Assembly (NCBI RefSeq): GCF_024298965.1
Contig: NZ_CP085193.1
Coordinates: 6,510,001-6,574,000, forward strand
DNA: 64,000 nt
Reading direction: 5' to 3'
Source: Streptomyces rapamycinicus NRRL 5491
GTDB taxonomy: Bacteria; Actinomycetota; Actinomycetes; Streptomycetales; Streptomycetaceae
Shown: positions 63,607-64,000 of the stretch, one piece after another
Layout of the letters: every line of letters starts with the position of its first letter
Position numbering within the stretch: the stretch's first letter is position 1
The notes under the pieces: generated by a model
The model's database searches: none
What the model was told of the DNA's origin: nothing
Seen by the model: only the letters and a program-made list of their open reading frames with translations
Program-made: the position numbers and the translations under genes

Positions 63607-64000
63607 CTACTGGGAACCCGCCCCAACCGCAGGCACTCCCGCACCGGAGGCGGCACCAGCCCCACCCTCGGAGGCGGCACCAGCCCCACCCTCGGAGGCG
63701 GCACCAACCTCACCAGCCGGGGCCGAAGCCGAAGTCGAAGCCGCAACCGAAGCACCACCCGCATCCGCATCCGCACCCACATCCACCCCACCCTCGGACC
63801 CCCCGCCGGCCGCAGGCCGGCTCCGCAGGGCGCGCCCCAGCGCCACGTACCCCCCGGCCGCCACGAGGCCCACCACGGCGCTGGCCGCCCACAGGGCGTC
63901 CGCGCCGAAGCGGTCCATGACGGCGCCGCCCGCGAGCGGGGCGATGAGCGAGGCGAGGGACCACGAGAGGGTGTACATCCCCTGGTAGCGGCCGCGCCCA
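63607..64000 (-). CDS. MFS transporter, C-terminal part (5' end beyond the window)
   Basis: The reverse strand is open from the window edge to a stop at 63607. It encodes the last helices of an MFS carrier: GRYQGMYTLSWSLASLIAPL, AGGAVMDRFGADALWAASAV, then a Gly/Ala/Ser-rich tail with an ASEGGAGA repeat. The segment with RYQG and the APLAGG motif fits the DHA1 multidrug-type group. The substrate cannot be judged from this fragment. Confidence 0.8.
   Translation of the reverse strand, partial: GRGRYQGMYTLSWSLASLIAPLAGGAVMDRFGADALWAASAVVGLVAAGGYVALGRALRSRPAAGGGSEGGVDVGADADAGGASVAASTSASAPAGEVGAASEGGAGAASEGGAGAASGAGVPAVGAGSQ

Overview
The window is high-GC actinobacterial DNA with strong third-position G/C bias, and it reads as the chromosome of a Streptomyces or close relative. 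Lsr2, ClpC, mycothiol genes (mshD, mshA), type III pantothenate kinase, a DUF5753/DUF397 pair, Tat-exported enzymes and rare in-frame TTA codons (bldA-type) all support this. No rRNA or tRNA gene, CRISPR array or complete insertion sequence was seen.

Region 1 (1-27.8 kb) is a conserved core block. It holds a lysyl-phosphatidylglycerol synthase-like protein, an OpuC-type compatible-solute ABC transporter split over two divergent units, a stand-alone NuoD with a MidA/NDUFAF7-type methyltransferase, a NarL-type two-component pair, ArsR-type regulators and a threonine aldolase-like enzyme. These are followed by a cofactor operon (DUF2520 oxidoreductase, panC, nadB, nadC, coaX), a BlaI-type regulator, an ArgA-type acetyltransferase, lsr2 and clpC. 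From memory the order resembles S. coelicolor SCO3397 down to SCO3373.

Region 2 (27.8-36.1 kb) is accessory DNA. It contains a NACHT NTPase, a PD-(D/E)XK protein with a truncated copy beside it, a frameshifted DUF5753 regulator with an intact DUF397 gene, a VOC protein and an aldo/keto reductase lying between two copies of a ~53-bp promoter-like element, and a macrolide glycosyltransferase. The glycosyltransferase is preceded by a nine-codon leader and a long complementary pair of arms, a candidate drug-inducible translational attenuator and the most notable signal in the window.

Region 3 (36.1-45.1 kb) is core-like: a secreted 5'-nucleotidase, an inserted DUF1016 nuclease, mshD, and a ppk-CHAD-Nudix polyphosphate operon (recalled as SCO4152-SCO4143). 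Region 4 (45.2-53.8 kb) is variable metabolism: a five-gene uptake and catabolic unit with a divergent MocR regulator, then an aldo/keto reductase with a divergent MmyB-like regulator. Region 5 (53.9-64 kb) has an APC permease, a methyltransferase, mshA, a YbjN-domain protein, a Tat-exported beta-helix protein, a sigma-factor-like protein coupled to an M48 membrane protease with two TTA codons, and the end of an MFS transporter.

A recurrent feature is short tandem repeats that begin on or beside a stop codon (at nuoD, the response regulator, mshD, the phthalate-decarboxylase-like gene and an aldo/keto reductase). Functional calls rest on motif reading and recalled family knowledge; no database search was run.
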